From: Gracilaria gracilis | Taxonomy: Eukaryota > Rhodophyta > Florideophyceae > Gracilariales > Gracilariaceae | DNA length: 64,000 nt | Reading direction: 5' to 3' | NCBI GenBank assembly: GCA_030374805.1 | Contig: JARGSG010000019.1 | Coordinates: forward strand, 434,001 to 498,000 | Part shown: positions 59,701-64,000 of the stretch, piece by piece | Layout of the letters: every line of letters begins with the position of its first letter | Position numbering within the stretch: position 1 is the stretch's first letter | Translations under genes and position numbers: made by a program | Notes under the pieces: model-generated | Told to the model about the DNA's origin: nothing | Seen by the model: only the letters and a program-made list of their open reading frames with translations | The model's database searches: none

Positions 59701-61031
59701 TGCCGAGTGAGCGGCCGGAAGGGAAGAATGCTGTGAAACACCAGCACCCGTGGATGGATATACTTCACCTACGAAAGCAGCATAGGGCGGGGTGTTTAAC
59801 GGTGGAGGATTTGAGAGCGGTTCATCACGCGGTGTACTGGCATGCAGCCCGAAATGTTCACAAGGAACTGGGGACTACAAAAGAACCAGTTCTTGGGGTG
59901 AAGCTCCCGTGGAAGGGAAAACCGAAAGGGGAGTAAGAGGCGCTTTGGATGGCGGCGATGGAGAAGGATGATCTAGCGCGAGAGTATTTTGCCGCGAAGA
60001 GAATGGAGTTGATGGAGAGAGGATTCGGTGTGCTGGAGGAATTTGGAAGTGACAAAGACATGTCAGATGAGGCGAAGAAGAGAGGGGTGGTGTTGGATGA
60101 AGATGTGACAGAGAGTATGTTGGAGTTCTTTCACAAGGATTTCTTGGAACAGCCGGACCTCAAGTTCGAGGAGAACCGCAATAGATGAAACCCTATCATC
60201 AATGCGGGAGATGGGAAGGGCGCGGGGGATAGGATGCAGGGTATTGGGCGATACATCACAACGAAGAAGGGGATTGTGGATTACATGGAATCGGATGAGA
60301 CGAATTTGATGATGGTGAGAAAGAGGGCGTTGTTGGATGATAGGTTTGGGAAGATAGCAGCCGCTCTTAGTCTGTGTAACAACAGTAGGGCGAAGAAGAG
60401 GATGTATGCGCCGGAAACAGGAGGACGTGTGTTTTGTACAGGGGAGGGATGCCCGAGGCAGGTGTTGCAAACCGATTTCCGAGGGTTGACGAATGTGGAA
60501 ATGAACAATGGGGAGATTCCAGGATTCTTCATGATGGCCTCCAGGGAGAGCTCTTTTATGGTATGGGTATGTGAGGAGTCACATAATATGTAAGTGACGG
60601 ATGAAAAGATTTTGAAGAGGCTGTCTCGTACGATGGTTGTGAAGAAGTTCAGGGTTCCACCGTACTCCATGTTGATTGGAAGGGGAGATGTGTTTCAGGC
60701 TGGGGCTGGGTACATGGATGCGCTGGTGAAAGAGAATTTTCTATGGTATCATATGTACTTTGTGCTCGAGGGATACAAGCTCCCTGATGCGGTGCACAGG
60801 CAGCCTGCTTTTCGGCCCAAATTCTTAGATGAGGAATTTGGACTCCGGGAAGACCTGTACGACCAGCTGGAGGAGGAGGAAAGTTCTGTGAGCAACTTTG
60901 AAATGGAAGAAGAGGAAGCTGGAGAGGAGGATTACAAGGAGGAAGATGACGAGGTACAAGGCCACAAGGCTGATAACACGGATGGGGACTACGAGGAGGG
61001 ACCGATGATAATGGATTATGAGGAGGACTAG
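56741..61031 (+). pseudogene. ParB-like and 2OG-Fe(II) oxygenase-like protein gene, split by a MITE
   Basis: Reads from about ATG 56741 (MAPLNHKRGRK), with frame changes near 56830, 57230 and 58590, then a clean region 57224-58600: an acidic Ser/Glu-rich leader, a ParB-N-like strand-helix LPVTLIDGYHRFLVLQDL (57833-57886), and a helical part with VTPKQIAGALKRSGAIGD resembling the KorB/ParB helix-turn-helix. After a TGA (58801) and the MITE (59015-59422) one frame continues to 61031 with three stops (59934, 60186, 60591). Its end looks like a double-stranded beta-helix oxygenase: RQVLQTDF, SRESSFMVWVCEESHNM, then GRGDVFQAGAGY and WYHMYF. Both expected metal His are Gln (60468-60470 and 60696-60698). 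An acidic tail closes it. Functions are inferred from motifs only. Confidence 0.5.
59015..59422. mobile_element. TA-flanked MITE, copy in the type B gene
   Basis: 408 bp, opposite in orientation to the copy at 24779-25187 and clearly homologous throughout. TA at 59013-59014 and 59423-59424. Ends TAAGAAAGTTTTGG and, on the other strand, CAAGAAATTTTTTC. Removing it with one TA joins VVP to RFVNLFRKM in the same frame, showing that it landed inside an open coding sequence. Confidence 0.85.
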
Positions 61032-61234
61032 ATAAAACATGTAGGGCGTGTAGTGTTATGTGTGTGAGAGTGAGGTGACTTGACTAGTACTGAGAAATGA
61101 ACGAAGGTTTGGATATAATGTGAGCATAAAAGGATTGTTGAAGAAAGAAAATGAGTTACAAAGCGTGGGGTAAGGAGAGAGAGTATTGTGCGTAGATATA
61201 TTTTTTACAAAATGAGACCAAAGTAGTACTGGTA

Positions 61235-62068
61235 CTAAAAGAGAATGTCTTTTCTAAGGACATTGACATAGTTGGTGTGAAAAGGGGCAGGGTCAGCCAA
61301 GCCCGCTCTCTTGGTTTCCTCGGAGGGAAGGTAGAAGTAAACATTTCTGAATTCGTACTCAGAAAATGAGGCGTGGAAGGAGGTAAGAGTGCTGCCGTAG
61401 GCGAGGAGGGATTGTACTATGGAGGGGATATTGTAGGAGATAGCTGTGTTGGAGGAGACTAAGCCGAGTAGTTCCTTCATTATCGTTGAGACCATGGTAT
61501 TGTAGCGGGTGGCCACGTCATGCATGGTAATGAAGCCATGGAAGGAACCAACTAGGTTGAATGAAGAGATCCAGGCGAGCTTTTCGTAGTAGGATTTAGA
61601 GAAGGCGTCTTCCTCAACAATATTGCAAGTGAGACCTGCGTTCAAGAAGCGTTGTGCTAGTGCGAAAGCCCATTTTCCGGTGACAATTGTGAAGCCGTTG
61701 GGAGTAAGAAGGGTGACGCCATCCTGTGGAGGTGCAGCGAGAGTGGGTAGGGCGATGTAAAGAACTGCTCGTGTGGAGTGATGAAGACCATGTTTTAAAA
61801 GAATGGGAAGAATGTGGCCGTTCTAAATGAAAACCAAGTCTTGTCTGCGAGATGGAGGGCAGGAGCTAATGACTGTTTCCAACCAGTTGCTCCTGCCGCA
61901 GAAGAAAATGGGACCTTGCGGAATGCTGTGTGCGGCTATGAAAGCTTGGAGTGAAAGAATGGTATCTTGAGGGGTACCGTGGTAGTAAAGCATGGAGCCA
62001 ATGTGGCCTCTGCATACAACAACAGCTGGGGTGTAGGAGGAGGGGAGAGAAGAGGAAGGCGAGGTCAT
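61235..62068 (-). pseudogene. Ketopantoate-reductase-like (ApbA/PanE-type) Rossmann protein
   Basis: A single minus-strand frame of 278 codons with just one nonsense codon: TAG near 61825 after DLVFI, where Gln is usual (DLVFLQNG in such proteins). Readable motifs are VVVCRGHIGSMLYYHG, the NGHILPIL turn, GKWAFALAQRFLNAGLTC and EKLAWISSFNLVGSFHG. They resemble algal and oomycete proteins of the 6-phosphogluconate-dehydrogenase-like C-terminal class, where the Lys in EKLIW is catalytic. The frame extends upstream to about 62125 without a better Met, and the N-terminal nucleotide-binding loop is not seen, so the 5' end may be lost. It could be cargo or a captured host gene. Confidence 0.5.
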
Positions 62069-62125
62069 TATGTCGAATTTGTTGGATGCTGTGAGGAGAT
62101 ATTGTGCTACAGAAGAGGAAGGAAG

Positions 62126-62478
62126 AGATGGTTAAGTAGAGAACGGCGTTGCCGATGTATACATCGATAAAGTGGTTTCAGAGGAAAAGATAGTTTTTAT
62201 GACTAAGTAGTTGAAAGAATGAGGTAGGTGGGTATGAAGAGATTAGGACTGATGAATGTGTTTATGAAAAGAGATGTGTCGAAATGAAGGTTGAAGGGGA
62301 AGATGTTATGGTAAGGAGTTAAGGAACGGGCGCTGTGGATTGGTTTTGTAGGATGGTACTGAAAGGAAAAAAACGAAAATATGGAAATATCTGGGACAAA
62401 ATGGAGTTTTTGGGAAATGGCGAGAAATTGAGGTATAGAAAATTGTGATACGAATAGGACTGCGGGGCAGAGGGGTGT
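62126..62478. other. Spacer between divergent type B genes
   Basis: About 350 A/T-rich bases between the reductase-like gene and the coiled-coil gene; it would hold both promoters. No motif could be assigned. Confidence 0.35.
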
Positions 62479-62586
62479 GTGGTCACGATTGTAACGGCTG
62501 TGATCAGAGGTGGCAAGGACGAGGGTTATGGTAAGTTGCTCAGGCCTGTTCAAGTCGTTTATCGCCGGACGCCGTCTTTTCCCGGG

Positions 62587-63579
62587 ATGTCGAATAGATA
62601 CGTTGGTGACGAGGAGCTAATGGCTCTGCTGCATAGGACGGAAGTTACAGAGACGCCGCCGCGGGAGGAAGGAGGGGGTACTGAGGGGGTTTGTGTGAGT
62701 CAGAGGGTTTGTAATGGGGATGGAGGAGGCGGTGGAGGTGATGGGGATGAGGATGGAGGAGGCGGTGGAGGTGATGGGGTTGCGGATGGAGGAGGAGGAC
62801 CGGAGAGAAGTTTTATGGGGGAAATGGAGGAGCGGGTGAGGAAGCTTGGGGGGAGTTTGAAGGAGCAATTTGACGACATGCTGTCGGAGGTGGTGGCAGA
62901 GATGGGAGGGGTGGTGCTGATTGTGTCGGAGGTTGGGGTGCCGATGGAATTGATTTCGAAGATTCGGAAGAGGATGAAGTTGACTGGGGTGGGGGCTGTA
63001 AGAAATGTGAATGGGATGTTGGAGTGCGTGGGGAGGGAGATGGGTAGGCTGCGAAAGGAGAACATGGGGCTGAAGGGTACGGTTGAAGTGTTGGAGGAGC
63101 AAGTGGGACAGGTGGAGAAGGCGTGCAAATTGCTGATGGATTTGAAGAAAATGGTGATGGGAGCGGGAGTAGGGGTGGGAGGAGGGAGCAGATAAAGGGT
63201 CGCTGGTGACGCCTGGTTCTCGGGGTGGGGGGGGGGGAGTGTGAGGGAGAGGGGAGGAGAAGAGGAGGGAGGAGAAGGTGTAGGGAGTCGACTGAAGAAG
63301 AGAAGGAAGGGTGGGGTGATGGTGGACGAGGATGGGAAGGTGTTTGTGCAGCCGCACCTGCCGGGTGGGGCGCCGTTGGTGGTTTTCGGGAGTGCAACTG
63401 CGGCTACGAGGACGGCTGAGCGTATATTGGAGGAGCAGGAGGAGAAGAGGCTGGAAGGGGTTGGAAGCCGATTTGGGGCTAGGAGGGTGTACCAGAATGG
63501 GGAGAGTTGTCCGTTGGGCTTCTTTAACTTCACGTTTAGGGAAACTGAGACTCAGTATCCGAATGCCGAGTTGGAGTAA
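62587..63579 (+). pseudogene. Coiled-coil protein gene of type B, unrecognised
   Basis: ATG 62587 (MSNRYVGDEELM) is preferred because it starts the conserved-looking part; the frame is open upstream to 62479. A Gly/Asp-rich tract from a short tandem repeat (GGAGGCGGTGGAGGTGATGG, twice, 62725-62785) is followed by helices with heptad spacing (ERVRKLGGSLKEQFDDML; GREMGRLRKENMGLKG; EVLEEQVGQVEKACKLLMDL). A TAA at 63193-63195 is the only stop before the end; the same frame continues to 63579 with DEDGKVFVQPHLPGG and ARRVYQNGESCPLGFFNFTF. It resembles type A gene B in layout (low complexity, then coiled coil, then globular end) but not in sequence. Confidence 0.5.
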
Positions 63580-63847
63580 ACGAGCGCTGGTGACCCGAGA
63601 GTAAAATTTTTGAGTGATTTTCACGACTGCGACGAATGTGAGGTAACGGGCAGTGGCGCACGAACTGCAAACTAGCATACAACTTCAACAAATGGAGTTC
63701 AACTGCGCCACGTGGAAATGCCATTTCCAAAAAATTTTTTTTTGCCTTGCCAACTAGCGCAATCTGCGAAATTGCTAGTTTTTTCGGACTTTTATTTTCA
63801 TAACTAGCCATCTAGCATACTAAACTAGCATTCCGAGAACACCGACG
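63580..63847 (+). repeat. Right end of type B
   Basis: AACTAGC-type motifs at 63670-63676, 63750-63756, 63801-63807 and 63823-63829 plus an inverted one near 63773. Terminus CTAGCATTCCGAGAACACCGACG, one change from type A. The sequence between motifs is otherwise unlike type A. Confidence 0.7.
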
Positions 63848-64000
63848 CATACCTGGCTCAGGGCGGGAGAGTCGACGAAGAAGACGCAGGGTACGTAATT
63901 GAGGAGTGAAGAAGCAGGAGGGAGCAAAGTGGTTCTATGATTGTCCACATGATCAGCAGGAATGAGTGCGACAAAGGCCAAGTGACCAGAAAATGAAACA
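63848..64000. other. Flank beyond type B
   Basis: 153 bases of unassigned sequence to the window edge. Confidence 0.3.

Larger units (their letters stand above)
56451..63847 (+). mobile_element. Type B element (probable), with a type A-like right end
   Basis: About 7.4 kb between copy 3 and the terminus CTAGCATTCCGAGAACACCGACG at about 63847. It carries three genes unlike those of type A: ParB-like/oxygenase-like (+), ketopantoate-reductase-like (-) and a coiled-coil gene (+). The only link to type A is the right end. The left end is not defined; it may be truncated by copy 3. No transposase was seen, so it may be non-autonomous or missing its left part. Confidence 0.5.

Noticed and set aside
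1-64000. Endogenous giant virus
   Set aside because: A methyltransferase, SET, ParB-like, oxygenase-like and nuclease genes could suggest it, but there is no capsid, packaging ATPase or DNA polymerase, and the units are repeated with transposon-type ends.

Overview
This window is transposon-dense nuclear DNA from a eukaryote, most likely a multicellular red alga or another alga. That reading is an inference: I see Ty3/Gypsy, Ty1/Copia, hAT and PIF/Harbinger remnants, no introns, no operons or Shine-Dalgarno sites, and proteins that look algal. No rRNA, tRNA or CRISPR array was seen. Nearly every coding region is broken, so most genes are called as pseudogenes.

The main content is three copies of one large element, here called type A, about 12 kb long. 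Each full copy reads, left to right in element orientation: (i) an array of long palindromes plus about 1 kb of hairpin-rich non-coding DNA; (ii) a gene for a single protein of about 1,040 residues joining an unrecognised N-terminal region, a beta-class DNA amino-methyltransferase (DPPY before the AdoMet motif) and a C-terminal SET domain; (iii) 'gene B', an unrecognised basic, repeat-bearing, coiled-coil protein of about 990 codons; (iv) on the opposite strand, a transposase of about 1,070 codons resembling the Plavaka/KDZ (Kyakuja-Dileera-Zisupton) group; (v) a right end with repeated AACTAGC motifs ending in CCGATAACACC. Copy 1 is at 1-9627 (left part outside the window), copy 2 at 9628-21943, and copy 3, inverted, at 44169-56450. 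Copies 2 and 3 are very similar and share nonsense codons, so they form a recent inverted pair of about 12.3 kb around a 22-kb centre.

The centre (21952-44168) is a nest of older elements: a terminal scrap of a type A element, a Gypsy element split by a 409-bp TA-flanked MITE, a hAT fragment, a pair of diverged inverted arms, two PIF/Harbinger fragments, a Copia element with 83-bp LTR-like repeats, and a second hAT gene truncated by copy 3. Between these lie two non-transposon gene pieces: the C-terminal half of a GDT1/TMEM165-family cation transporter and an RNase H-fold nuclease.

The right flank (about 56451-63847) is a different gene set, type B, that finishes with the same kind of AACTAGC-rich terminus. 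It holds a long gene joining a ParB-like region to a degenerate 2-oxoglutarate/Fe(II) oxygenase-like region (split by a second copy of the MITE), a ketopantoate-reductase-like gene on the other strand, and a coiled-coil gene. Types A and B look like large cargo-carrying transposons with related right ends. Type A would bring its own DNA and protein methyltransferases, type B possible partition- and oxygenase-like functions. The roles are inferred from motifs only.
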